Of a stretch of 56,344 nucleotides of DNA, positions 34,605 through 42,119 are shown piece after piece. Every line of letters starts with the position of its first letter. Position 1 is the stretch's first letter. A model generated the notes under the pieces. It ran no database searches, was not told the DNA's origin, and saw only the letters and a program-made list of their open reading frames with translations. Source of the stretch: a virus. The position numbers and the translations under genes were made by a program. Location: IMG/VR virus record IMGVR_UViG_3300031746_000024, positions 1 to 56,344 of that record. One strand, written 5' to 3'.

Positions 34605-35399
34605 ATGCCGGAGGACAACCCCACCACGCCCGCGCCGGACGCCCCTCCCGTCAACGGCATCGTGGTCAGCCTGCCATGCGGGTACCTCAGGGACGGCCGG
34701 GTCCACCGCGAGGCGGAGATCGTCCCGATGACCGGGCTGACGAGGAAGGCCATCGCGAGGGAGGACGTCAGGAACAACCCCATCAAGGTCACGGACGTCA
34801 TCCTCTCCCACTGCCTCAAGCGCGTCGGGGACGCCACCTCGATCACCTCCCGGCTCCTCGGAGACCTCGTCATCGGAGACCGCGACTTCCTGATCCTGGA
34901 GATCAGGCGCGTCTCGATGGGCGAGGCGATCGTCGCGAACGTCGAGTGCGACTCCTGCAAGGCGAAGGTCGAGGTGACGTTCCACATCAAGGAGATCGAG
35001 ACCATACGGCTGGGGGACCCGAAGGACTACCCGGAGCGGGACGGCAGCCTCACGTTCGCCGTGAGGGGCGACGGGTTCGAGGCCGTGAGCCGGTTCCCGA
35101 AGGGGGCCGACCAGGCCCTCATCATGCCGGGGGCGACCAAGAACCCCGTGGCGGCGAGCTACGGGCTGTACGCGGCGTGCCTCCTGGAGTGGAACGGGAA
35201 GAGGGGGCCCTTCGACACCGCCTTCTTCGAGTCGCTCCCGCTCTCCGTCCTCGACGTGTTCGAGGAGGAGTTCATGGCGCTCCAGCCGGGCCCGGTCATG
35301 AAGCAGGACGCCTCCTGCCCCTCGTGCGGGGCGTCCATCGACTTCACGTTCAGAGGGTCGGATTTTTTGTTCCGGGTCCCGAAGCGTGGGAGGCTGTGA
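34605..35399 (+). CDS. Tail assembly chaperone with zinc-ribbon domain
   Basis: 264 residues; ATG 34605 follows CAGGAGGAA. Just before the tape measure, where assembly chaperones always lie. N-terminal part VVSLPCGYLRDGRVHREAEIVPMTG is typical of gp26/chaperone-like proteins; a central CDSCKAKVE and a C-terminal CPSCGASI form a zinc ribbon. An acidic helical core with LSVLDVFEEEFMAL lies between them. A slip site T TTT TTG (35363-35369) near the 3' end probably gives a longer product. Without the slip the protein ends with VPKRGRL. Function is by position and family outline. Confidence 0.75.
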   Translation: MPEDNPTTPAPDAPPVNGIVVSLPCGYLRDGRVHREAEIVPMTGLTRKAIAREDVRNNPIKVTDVILSHCLKRVGDATSITSRLLGDLVIGDRDFLILEIRRVSMGEAIVANVECDSCKAKVEVTFHIKEIETIRLGDPKDYPERDGSLTFAVRGDGFEAVSRFPKGADQALIMPGATKNPVAASYGLYAACLLEWNGKRGPFDTAFFESLPLSVLDVFEEEFMALQPGPVMKQDASCPSCGASIDFTFRGSDFLFRVPKRGRL

Positions 35400-35560
35400 A
35401 AGACCAGGCGTGGCTCATTGTCATGACCACGGAGGGCGGGATCACGCTCCGGGACGTGCTGGAGATGGAGGACTCCGAGAGGCTCTCCTGGTACGAGAGG
35501 TGCCTCTCCCACAACGAGAGGGTCCAGTCCGACGTCGAGTCCGCCAAGCGGCGGAGGTAG
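35363..35560 (+). other. -1 ribosomal frameshift and extension of the chaperone
   Basis: The heptamer T TTT TTG is in the correct frame (codons GAT TTT TTG). A -1 slip yields FFVPGPEAWEAVKDQAW and continues to 35560, giving a fusion of about 318 residues, in the manner of lambda G/GT. The extension (TEGGITLRDVLEMEDSERL...) is acidic and helical. The six-T run stands out in this GC-rich DNA. Alternatively a separate 54-residue protein starts at GTG 35396 (GTGA overlap). Confidence 0.75.
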
Positions 35561-35563
35561 ACC

Positions 35564-38263
35564 GTGGCTACCGGAGAGACGAGGTCGTTCCTCATCCAGT
35601 TCCTGGCCGAGACGGGCGACGCCGTAACGGCGATGAACTTCCTCGGCCGCTCCATGCAGAAGTTCCCCTCCCAGGCGATCAACGCCGCCGCCCAGACCGA
35701 GGTCGCGATGGCTGAGGTCGACACGGCGCTCAGGCAGGCCGGGGTCTCGGCCTCCCACCTCTCCGACGCGTTCACCTCCATGGGACGCGACGCCACAGCC
35801 ATGCTCAAGGCCGCCGGGGCCGCCGCCAAGATAGGGTTCGAGGGCGAGGACAACCTCAAGGCCTTCGCCGAGACGGCGCGCAGGTTCGGGTTCGTCACGA
35901 AGACGAGCACGGAGCAGGCCGGGCAGGCCCTCTCTGACCTCGGCGTCGCCATGGGGTACAAGACGCCGGAGCAGATCGAGAGGCTGGCGTCGGGGATGAC
36001 CGAGCTGTCCAGGCGGACCAACGTCACCTACGACGACCTCACCGCGCTGATGAAGCGGACCGGCCCCCTGTCCAACGCGATCGGGGTGTCGGAGTCGGCG
36101 GTCATGGCCCTGGCCGCCTCCTTCTCCCAGCAGAACATGTCGGCCAAGGCGGCGGCCGGGCCGATCAGCAACCTGATGGAGATGATGCAGTATTCGGCGC
36201 TCAGCGGGCACCAGCTCGGGAAGGCCGTGGGGCTGTCGGGGGACAAGTTCGACGAGTTTGCGAAGGCGATACCGGACAAGCAGATCGAGATGTTCATGGG
36301 CCAGATCGGGAAGATGGGGAAGATCCAGGCCGAGCAGACCCTCCACGGGCTCGGGATCGCCTCGGGGCTCTCGGCGACCCAGATATGGCTGGCGGCGAAG
36401 CAGACGCAGAACTTCACGAAGTACATCGGGTGGGCCTCCGAGGGGATGAAGAAGAACACGGCCCTGAAGAGGGAGGCCTACAAGGTCGAGAGGACCCTGA
36501 CGTTCCAGATGAAGGAGCTGGGGAAGCAGTCCCTGGCGTTCCTCCAGATGACGGGGAAGATGCTGGTCCCCGTCGTGAGGGTGTTCGTGCAGGCGCTCCG
36601 GGGCCTCCTCTTCGTGCTCATGGTGATCCCGAGGCCGGTGCTGGCGCTCGCGGCGGCCTTCGCGGCCCTCGGGGCGGCCATCCTGGCGGGGACGTGGGCG
36701 GCGAAGACGAAGCTGGTCGCCGGGTCGGTCACGCTCATCGCGACCATCTACAGGGAGATAGCGGCGGTCGGGGGGCTCGCGGGGGCCTACAAGGTCCTCA
36801 CCTCGGCGCAGGCTGCCCAGGCGCTGGTACAGGCAGCCGCGGACAGGAGGAGAACTATAGCGGGCCTGAAAGAGGCGAAGCTGCCGCTGCCCACTAAGTC
36901 GGTGGGGATGGGGTTCGGGGTGGCGGGGGCCCCGACCGGGGCGATGGGGGCCATGGTCACCGTGTCCGCCGCCCTCGGGATCTCCGTGGCGGCCCTCATC
37001 GGGATCGTCCTCGCTCTGGTCGCGGTGTTCATCCTCATGGGGGTGATGATCTACAAGGGCGTGAAGATGATGCAGGAGGGGACGGCCAAGGCCAAGGTGT
37101 TCGGGGCCGCGCTCCTCCTGATGACGGGGCCCATCGGCCTGTTCGTGCTCGGGATGATGGCGCTCGCGAAGCCGATCCGGGACTTCAAGGACCAGGTCGT
37201 GGCGGCGTTCGAGCCCATCATCCCCATCCTGGAGCAGATCGCGCCCCTCCTGTACGCCATCGGGGCGGCACTCGCGGTGGTGATGCTCATAATGAGCCCG
37301 ATCACCTATGCCATCCTGTTCATCCTCGGGTTCATCTACGCGATCATGCCGATCATCGTCGGGTTCATCGAGGGGTTCGCCGAGGTCCTCGCGTTCGCGA
37401 TCGAGCCGTTCCTGCCGGGGCTGAAGGCCCTCGGGGACCTGTTCGAGTGGGTCGGGGAGAAGATCGGTATGACGGGGGTCTCCGCGGGCTGGCTGACGAC
37501 CCTGCTGAAGATCGTGGGGAAGACCATCGCGTACTCGATCATCGGCCCGTTCGCCCTGGCGGTCAGGTTCATCGCGGTCATATTCGACGGGATCAGGGCG
37601 TACGTGGACGACTTCTGGGGGTCTATCAGCCTGCTCGGCGAGGCGATCGAGATGGTCTGGGAGGGGGTGGTCGCCGCCTTCCAATGGGCCGTCGGCAAGA
37701 TGGTGGCGGCGTTCGCGTGGGTCCTGTCCCCCATCGTCAAGATCAAGGTCTTCTTCACCTCCATGATCGGGGCGATGGTGGCCGGGATAGCGAGGATCGT
37801 GGGGCCGCTCAAGGCGGTCGCCGGGTTCTTCTACTCCATCTACCAGGCCGCGAGCAGCGTCAAGACGGCCCTGGTCGGGTCCTCGCCGTGGCACGTCGAG
37901 GAGAGCATGGGCGGGGAGGTGATCCCGGCCCTCGAGAGGACGCGCGGGGCGTTCGACGACGTAGCCGAGGCCTCGTTCGGGGCGACGCCCCAGGTGGCCC
38001 GCGTGAGGGAAGGGGCGGAGGGGGCGAGGGCGGCGGCCTCGGTGGCCGCGGCGTCGGCGATGCGGGTCCCGGCCCAGGCGCCCCAGGCGCCCCAGGCGGC
38101 GGGCGGGGGGGCGAGGGAGGTCCGGGTCTCGATCCCCGTGGTCGTCCAGCTCGACGGGGTGACCCTCGGTAGGACGGTGATAGAGCAGATCATCGAGCTC
38201 AACGAGCGAAACATGAACCCGCCGGGCTTCCCCATGAGGGGGGTGGAGCCCGCCTTCGGTTAG
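35564..38263 (+). CDS. Tape measure protein
   Basis: 899 residues, the longest tail protein before the fibres; sets tail length. The N-terminal third is helical and Ala-rich (AINAAAQTEVAMAEVD, LKAAGAAAKIGFEGEDNL) with a segment SQQNMSAKAAAGPISNLM. Four hydrophobic clusters between residues about 340 and 620 (LLFVLMVIPRPVLALAAAF, VAALIGIVLALVAVFILMG, LLLMTGPIGLFVLGMMAL, ALAVVMLIMSPITYAILF) could insert into the host membrane during DNA entry. An Ala/Pro tail (PAQAPQAPQAAGGG) ends in an RVSIPVVVQLDG domain. GTG start. The stop overlaps palindrome copy 3. Confidence 0.93.
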   Translation: MATGETRSFLIQFLAETGDAVTAMNFLGRSMQKFPSQAINAAAQTEVAMAEVDTALRQAGVSASHLSDAFTSMGRDATAMLKAAGAAAKIGFEGEDNLKAFAETARRFGFVTKTSTEQAGQALSDLGVAMGYKTPEQIERLASGMTELSRRTNVTYDDLTALMKRTGPLSNAIGVSESAVMALAASFSQQNMSAKAAAGPISNLMEMMQYSALSGHQLGKAVGLSGDKFDEFAKAIPDKQIEMFMGQIGKMGKIQAEQTLHGLGIASGLSATQIWLAAKQTQNFTKYIGWASEGMKKNTALKREAYKVERTLTFQMKELGKQSLAFLQMTGKMLVPVVRVFVQALRGLLFVLMVIPRPVLALAAAFAALGAAILAGTWAAKTKLVAGSVTLIATIYREIAAVGGLAGAYKVLTSAQAAQALVQAAADRRRTIAGLKEAKLPLPTKSVGMGFGVAGAPTGAMGAMVTVSAALGISVAALIGIVLALVAVFILMGVMIYKGVKMMQEGTAKAKVFGAALLLMTGPIGLFVLGMMALAKPIRDFKDQVVAAFEPIIPILEQIAPLLYAIGAALAVVMLIMSPITYAILFILGFIYAIMPIIVGFIEGFAEVLAFAIEPFLPGLKALGDLFEWVGEKIGMTGVSAGWLTTLLKIVGKTIAYSIIGPFALAVRFIAVIFDGIRAYVDDFWGSISLLGEAIEMVWEGVVAAFQWAVGKMVAAFAWVLSPIVKIKVFFTSMIGAMVAGIARIVGPLKAVAGFFYSIYQAASSVKTALVGSSPWHVEESMGGEVIPALERTRGAFDDVAEASFGATPQVARVREGAEGARAAASVAAASAMRVPAQAPQAPQAAGGGAREVRVSIPVVVQLDGVTLGRTVIEQIIELNERNMNPPGFPMRGVEPAFG

Positions 38264-38279
38264 CGCATACGGTATGCGC
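38263..38279 (+). repeat. 17-base palindrome, copy 3
   Basis: GCGCATACGGTATGCGC, identical to copy 1 at 8922. It shares the last G of the tape measure stop codon and ends 11 bases before the ATG at 38291, just upstream of GGGAGAGGGG. Confidence 0.75.
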
Positions 38280-38290
38280 GGGAGAGGGGC

Positions 38291-38878
38291 ATGGGCGTCT
38301 GGAGCATAGGGAAGATCCGGGGGAGGTTCCAGCCGGAGGACTTCACCGAGACCCAGGACATGAAGGTCAAGGACCTGGTCTGCTTCGGGTCGGTGACGCG
38401 GCTCATGTTCGCCGGGTGGTCCCCGAGGGAGGTCTCCATCTCCTTCGTCGTGGACTCCGTGCAGAAGGGGGCTGGGGAGCAGGACGCCGACAGCTTCATG
38501 AAGACGACCACGTTCATGAACATGAACGGCGAGATGGGGGAGGTGGAGACGGTGGGGGACTGCCCCGTCTACGACCCAGAGAGGGTCTGGGCGTACATCC
38601 AGGCGCTCCAGCGGCCCAAGGCGATGCGGGCCCTCATGGAGCCCATCGTGGTAATGATCCCCGGGTGGGGGGACCGTGGGGACGACGTGAAGTACGCGTA
38701 CATCACGCACGCCCAGGTCAAGAGGACGCACATCTCCTCCAAGGGGGCGGAGGACTACTCGTCCGAGCCGGGGGCGATCCGGGCGGTGAGGGCGACGTTC
38801 ACGCTGACGCTGAAGGAGGCCGCGATCTTCTCGTCCGAGAAGGAGGCCGAGAAGGCGGGCCAGTCCGTGGTGAAGTGA
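38291..38878 (+). CDS. Baseplate protein
   Basis: 195 residues; first gene after the tape measure. It has a strand-rich N-terminus (MKVKDLVCFGSVTRLMFAGWSP) and a C-terminal helical tail. Proteins in this position in contractile phages bind the tape measure and begin the baseplate hub, sometimes with a LysM-linked partner, as here (next gene). No motif identifies it by itself. Confidence 0.65.
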   Translation: MGVWSIGKIRGRFQPEDFTETQDMKVKDLVCFGSVTRLMFAGWSPREVSISFVVDSVQKGAGEQDADSFMKTTTFMNMNGEMGEVETVGDCPVYDPERVWAYIQALQRPKAMRALMEPIVVMIPGWGDRGDDVKYAYITHAQVKRTHISSKGAEDYSSEPGAIRAVRATFTLTLKEAAIFSSEKEAEKAGQSVVK

Positions 38879-38888
38879 GGGCGGAGGG

Positions 38889-39194
38889 ATGATCTTCAGG
38901 GGCTCCAGGTACGAGGGGTGCATGTTCACCGGCGTCCTCGGCAGGGACGGCAAGGTGCGGAAGTTCCTCCACGCCAGGGAGCCGCTCCAGGCCAGGGACA
39001 TGGCGGACCCCGTCGTCGTCCACTCCCTCCAGAGGGGGGAGGTGATCGACGAGCTGGCGTGGCGGGCCGTAGGCAAGCCGCGCCTGTGGTGGGTCATCGC
39101 CGACGTGAGCGGCGTCATGTTCCCCCTGGAGATCGAGCCCGGGACGGAGCTCGTGGTGCCGATGGCGGAGCTCATGAAGAGGAGGGAGTCCTGA
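38889..39194 (+). CDS. LysM-like baseplate wedge/gp53-like protein
   Basis: 101 residues. Pattern DELAWRAVGKPRLWWVIAD followed by PLEIEPGTELVVP matches gp53/tail protein X and LysM-type phage proteins, which connect the baseplate to the hub or to peptidoglycan. No catalytic residues. Its stop overlaps the next ATG. Confidence 0.8.
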   Translation: MIFRGSRYEGCMFTGVLGRDGKVRKFLHAREPLQARDMADPVVVHSLQRGEVIDELAWRAVGKPRLWWVIADVSGVMFPLEIEPGTELVVPMAELMKRRES

Positions 39195-40459
39195 TGGGCC
39201 GTGGCGCCCCGTGCTTCCCCGTGGTCGGCCTGGGGGTGGGCCTTCCGGCCCCCGTGGTGGTCCCGGACGTCGGGATCGTCGGGGTCCCGTCGCTCCCCGG
39301 GGGCGTCGCCCTCGCGTCGAGGCCCGTCAGCCGCAACAGGAAGTTCAGGGCGGCGCCGAACTTCAGCGTACTCGGGTTCACGGCGGACAGCGGGGTGGTG
39401 AGGGGGCTGAGGCTCGACGAGGTGGCGGGGTTCGGGCTGTCCGTCGTCAGGGTCGTGCTCAACAACCTCAACAACCGGCTCGGGAAGACGATCCTCGCGA
39501 AGGAGCAGTCCAGCTTCGTAGTGTCCCTCGGGTACGACAACCCCGGCCAGTTCCCGCACGGGACTTTCGTCGTCCAGCGGCCGAAGTTCCGGTACGCCGC
39601 CGGGGGCGGGCCCATGACCGTCGAGATCGTCGCCTACGGGGAGGCGGTCAAGCTGGGGGCCACCGAGCGCCGCGAGGCCTACCGGAAGATGGCGGACTCC
39701 GACATCGTCTCGGCGATCGCCTCCAGGAACGGGATGGCGGCGGACGTCGAGGCGACGACCCCGATCTACGACCAGGTCATCCAGGCGAACGAGAGCGACT
39801 GGAAGTTCCTGGAGAGGCGGGCGAAGCTCTACGGGTACGTGCTCTACGTGGACGCCGGGACCCTCCACTTCCACAAGGTGAGGCCGAGGGAGAGCGGGAT
39901 CTCCGTCATGGGCGGGTCGGAGCCGGGCGTGCTCCAGGACTTCATGGTGCAGTCCAGGACGTTCATGAGGGGCCTGTCCCTCACCATGACGCAGATCGAC
40001 CCGGTCACGAAGGACGAGGTCCTCGCGGTGTCCACGGAGTCCCCCGACGCCGTCCAGTCGACGATGGACTTCCGGAACTGGTCCGAGCTGGTGAGCATCC
40101 CCGGCGTGGGGCAGCCGAAGCGGTTCGTCGTGGGGGAGGGCCACCGGCAGTCCAGCACGGAGCTCGCGAGCATGGTGGACCAGATGGCGAAGTCAACGCG
40201 GTACGTGATCGCCGGGAGCGGGCTCCTCCACGGGATCGAGCAGCTCCGGGCGAACGACGTCATCGAGATCAACGGGGTGGGCCGGTCGAGCGGGAGGTAC
40301 TTCGTCACCAGGGCCCTGCACGAGATCGAGGCCGAGGAGGGGTCGACCGGGGGAGGGTACAGGGTCAGGTTCGACGTCGTGAGGTGCGGCGCCGGGCCGC
40401 TGTCGGCGGCCTCGGGGACGCCGGTGGAGCCGCAGAGCGCCGGGACCGTGGCGCTGTAG
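39194..40459 (+). CDS. Baseplate hub protein (gpD/gp27-like)
   Basis: 421 residues. Late control D-type hub: LGATERREAYRKMADSDIVSAIA, a turn ESDWKFLERRAKLYGYVLYVDAGTLHF (cut here to its parts WKFLERRAKLYGY and GTLHFHK) and later FVVGEGHRQSSTELASMVD. It forms the ring at the tip of the tube on which the spike sits. The first 50 residues are Gly/Val/Pro-rich. The gene directly precedes a zinc-ribbon gene and the interrupted region, while the gp5-like spike lies 1.6 kb further on. Confidence 0.88.
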   Translation: MGRGAPCFPVVGLGVGLPAPVVVPDVGIVGVPSLPGGVALASRPVSRNRKFRAAPNFSVLGFTADSGVVRGLRLDEVAGFGLSVVRVVLNNLNNRLGKTILAKEQSSFVVSLGYDNPGQFPHGTFVVQRPKFRYAAGGGPMTVEIVAYGEAVKLGATERREAYRKMADSDIVSAIASRNGMAADVEATTPIYDQVIQANESDWKFLERRAKLYGYVLYVDAGTLHFHKVRPRESGISVMGGSEPGVLQDFMVQSRTFMRGLSLTMTQIDPVTKDEVLAVSTESPDAVQSTMDFRNWSELVSIPGVGQPKRFVVGEGHRQSSTELASMVDQMAKSTRYVIAGSGLLHGIEQLRANDVIEINGVGRSSGRYFVTRALHEIEAEEGSTGGGYRVRFDVVRCGAGPLSAASGTPVEPQSAGTVAL

Positions 40460-40469
40460 GAGGTGTGGG

Positions 40470-40751
40470 GTGGGGTGCTGCGGAAGGAAGTCGAGGGTGG
40501 AGGCGAGCCCGGTGCCGAGGGGGCACGCCGTCAGGGAGATCGCCGTGCGGCCGGTCGCCATGCCGATGACGCCGCCCGCCCCGCCCAGGCCGCCCGCCGG
40601 GTCGCCGGGGTTCTCCGCGACCATCCAGCCGACCAAGACAGTCGTCTGCAAGAGGTGCGGGGCGCGGCTCGCGCTGAAGCACGTGTGGAGCGGGCGCCTC
40701 CGGCGGTACTACGACGTCTCGTGGTGCCCCGGATGCGGGAAGGGGGGGTAG
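40470..40751 (+). CDS. Unknown zinc-ribbon protein
   Basis: 93 residues from GTG with AGGAGGT five bases upstream. The Pro-rich middle (MTPPAPPRPPAGSPG) is disordered; the C-terminus has CKRCGARLALKH and WCPGCGKGG, a four-Cys zinc ribbon. Its stop overlaps the start of the truncated gene at 40752. Confidence 0.65.
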   Translation: MGCCGRKSRVEASPVPRGHAVREIAVRPVAMPMTPPAPPRPPAGSPGFSATIQPTKTVVCKRCGARLALKHVWSGRLRRYYDVSWCPGCGKGG

Positions 40752-40908
40752 GTGGTCCTGAGGTTCGTCGTCGCCGTCGCCCTCGTCGAGGCCGTGGTGG
40801 AGATCACGTCCACGGCGGAAGTGTTCGAGGGCGTCCGGGCATGGCTGGCGGGCAGGGGAGAAAAGCCCCGGAAACTGGGGATTTTCGCCCGGTGTGGCTA
40901 CTGCCAAA
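40752..40908 (+). pseudogene. Truncated copy of a DUF1360-like gene, broken by the homing endonuclease
   Basis: From GTG 40752 the frame reads ALVEAVVEITSTAEVF, RAWLAGRGEKPRKLG and FARCGYC. It lines up with the first 56 or so residues of the complete gene at 41709 (IVLVEAVVEICAEGEIF, RAWLAGRGDKPRKIG, FVRCPYC), then stops being related where the endonuclease insertion begins. The frame runs on to 41384 through unrelated endonuclease DNA. It keeps the GC-rich codon style of the phage. Confidence 0.75.
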
Positions 40909-40932
40909 AAAGTCCTTGCGGTTATTGCCAAA
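40893..40932 (+). repeat. Imperfect direct repeat at the insertion junction
   Basis: TGTGGCTACTGCCAAA (40893-40908) and TGCGGTTATTGCCAAA (40917-40932) match at 13 of 16 bases, and both encode CGYCQ. The pair marks the left border of the endonuclease insert, in the CxYC codons of the target gene. Confidence 0.7.
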
Positions 40933-40944
40933 CAGTAGTATTAT
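40916..40944 (+). promoter_or_regulatory. Promoter of the homing endonuclease gene
   Basis: TTGCGG (40916-40921), 17 bases, TATTAT (40939-40944), in a short AT-rich patch just before the ATG at 40951. A selfish gene with its own promoter can be expressed independently of the phage late unit. Confidence 0.6.
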
Positions 40945-40950
40945 GGGGAC

Positions 40951-41739
40951 ATGAAGAAGATCAGCGAAAGCACTGCGGCCAGGATCGCGGACCTCTACAG
41001 GGAGGGGCACTCCTCCTACAAGATAGCCGAGATGCTGGGGGTGGGGCACAGTGCCGCGAGCAAGTACGCGAGGTGGCTCAGGATCTCCAGGACGAGAAGC
41101 GCGGCAAGCGTCCTCGCCCGGTTGAGGGACACGGAGATCAACGTCGAGTTCTTCAAGGAGTGGAGTCCCAACCTCGCATATCTTCTCGGAATCATCTGGA
41201 CAGACGGATGCCTCGGGAAGACTACTCGGGGGGAACAGGTGATCCTCTCGATGAAGGAGTCGGAACTCCTTGGGAAGATCGGGGAAGCCACGGGGGCCAA
41301 GGTCTCGCAGCACAGGAATCGAAAGGAGTGGATCTGGACGATTCGATTCAGCCTTTTGACGGTCGTTTCCTGGTTCAAGGATAGGGGACTCACGGGCAGG
41401 AAATCCTTCACGGTCGAATGGCCGAAGGGGTTGCCGGAGGGCCTGGAGATTTCTTTCGTTCGGGGGCTCATAGATGGGGACGGGTCGTTCGGGATCGACA
41501 AGAGGAACGGGTCTCTGATGTTCGGGTTCGTCTCGGCCTCGGAGGTCTTCGCAAGGCAGATGAGGGAGTGGCTCGGGGCGCGGGTTGCCGGAGGGAGCTT
41601 CTTCTGCGAAAAGGGTAGGTACTGGAGAATACGGTACGGCGGTCGGGGGGCAGAGAAGATCCAAGAGATGCTGTCTCCGAAGGATGGGGAGTGGGGGCTC
41701 GATAGGAAATGGAAGATGTCCTCTGGAAGTTGCCGATAG
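40951..41739 (+). CDS. LAGLIDADG homing endonuclease
   Basis: 262 residues. The N-terminal helix-turn-helix (SSYKIAEMLGVGHSAASKYARWL) would bind DNA. Two LAGLIDADG helices follow: LAYLLGIIWTDGCLG (from residue 75) and FVRGLIDGDGSFG (from residue 169), each with the catalytic acidic residue. The two-motif design acts as a monomer on a long asymmetric site. Codons are clearly less GC-rich than in the flanking baseplate genes, and the gene brings its own promoter. It ends inside the restored copy of the target gene. Confidence 0.93.
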   Translation: MKKISESTAARIADLYREGHSSYKIAEMLGVGHSAASKYARWLRISRTRSAASVLARLRDTEINVEFFKEWSPNLAYLLGIIWTDGCLGKTTRGEQVILSMKESELLGKIGEATGAKVSQHRNRKEWIWTIRFSLLTVVSWFKDRGLTGRKSFTVEWPKGLPEGLEISFVRGLIDGDGSFGIDKRNGSLMFGFVSASEVFARQMREWLGARVAGGSFFCEKGRYWRIRYGGRGAEKIQEMLSPKDGEWGLDRKWKMSSGSCR

Positions 41740-42119
41740 CGATTGTGCTCGTAGAGGCGGTCGTTGAGATCTGCGCCGAGGGGGAGATTTTCGAGCCCCT
41801 CAGAGCATGGCTCGCCGGGAGGGGAGATAAGCCCCGCAAGATCGGTGTGTTCGTGCGTTGCCCCTACTGCATGTCGGTTTGGATGGCAGTCGGAGCGGCC
41901 TACCTGCTCCAGGTCATGGGGGTCTTCGGGTGGATGGGGTGGTTCGAGCCGGTCCTGTGGGGATTTTTGATCCACCGGGCGTCGAATCTGTGGCACGAGG
42001 TCGTGTCGAGGCATCTGGGGCGGGTGCCTTTCACCCTCTTCATGCGGACCTGGAGGCACGAGGAGGTCGAGGCGAAGCCGGAGGAGAGGAAGGGGGATGG
42101 TGGAGCCGCTACAGGGTAA
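41709..42119 (+). CDS. DUF1360-like small membrane protein, intact copy
   Basis: 136 residues overlapping the endonuclease by 31 bases. Membrane-like N-terminal helix (LWKLPIAIVLVEAVVEI), the charged RAWLAGRGDKPRKIGVFV, then RCPYCMSVWMAVGAAYLLQVMG, where CPYCxSxW is the family signature, and a second hydrophobic segment. The tail is Glu-rich. The first half uses codons like the endonuclease; from about 41890 the codons look like the phage again. This suggests a chimera from donor and recipient. Role unknown; possibly a late membrane protein. Confidence 0.75.
   Translation: MEDVLWKLPIAIVLVEAVVEICAEGEIFEPLRAWLAGRGDKPRKIGVFVRCPYCMSVWMAVGAAYLLQVMGVFGWMGWFEPVLWGFLIHRASNLWHEVVSRHLGRVPFTLFMRTWRHEEVEAKPEERKGDGGAATG

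Noticed and set aside
35159-40144. Very long open frame on the minus strand across tape measure and hub genes
   Set aside because: It is the mirror of GC-rich codon bias; the + strand frames have clear families and ribosome sites, the minus frame is Arg/Pro/His-rich nonsense. The same applies to the long minus frames at 12700-14748, 22064-24106, 25982-27997 and 31785-34985.
40752-41384. A 210-residue gene reading through the endonuclease region
   Set aside because: After residue 52 or so the frame is the shadow of the endonuclease gene; only the 5' part matches the gene at 41709.
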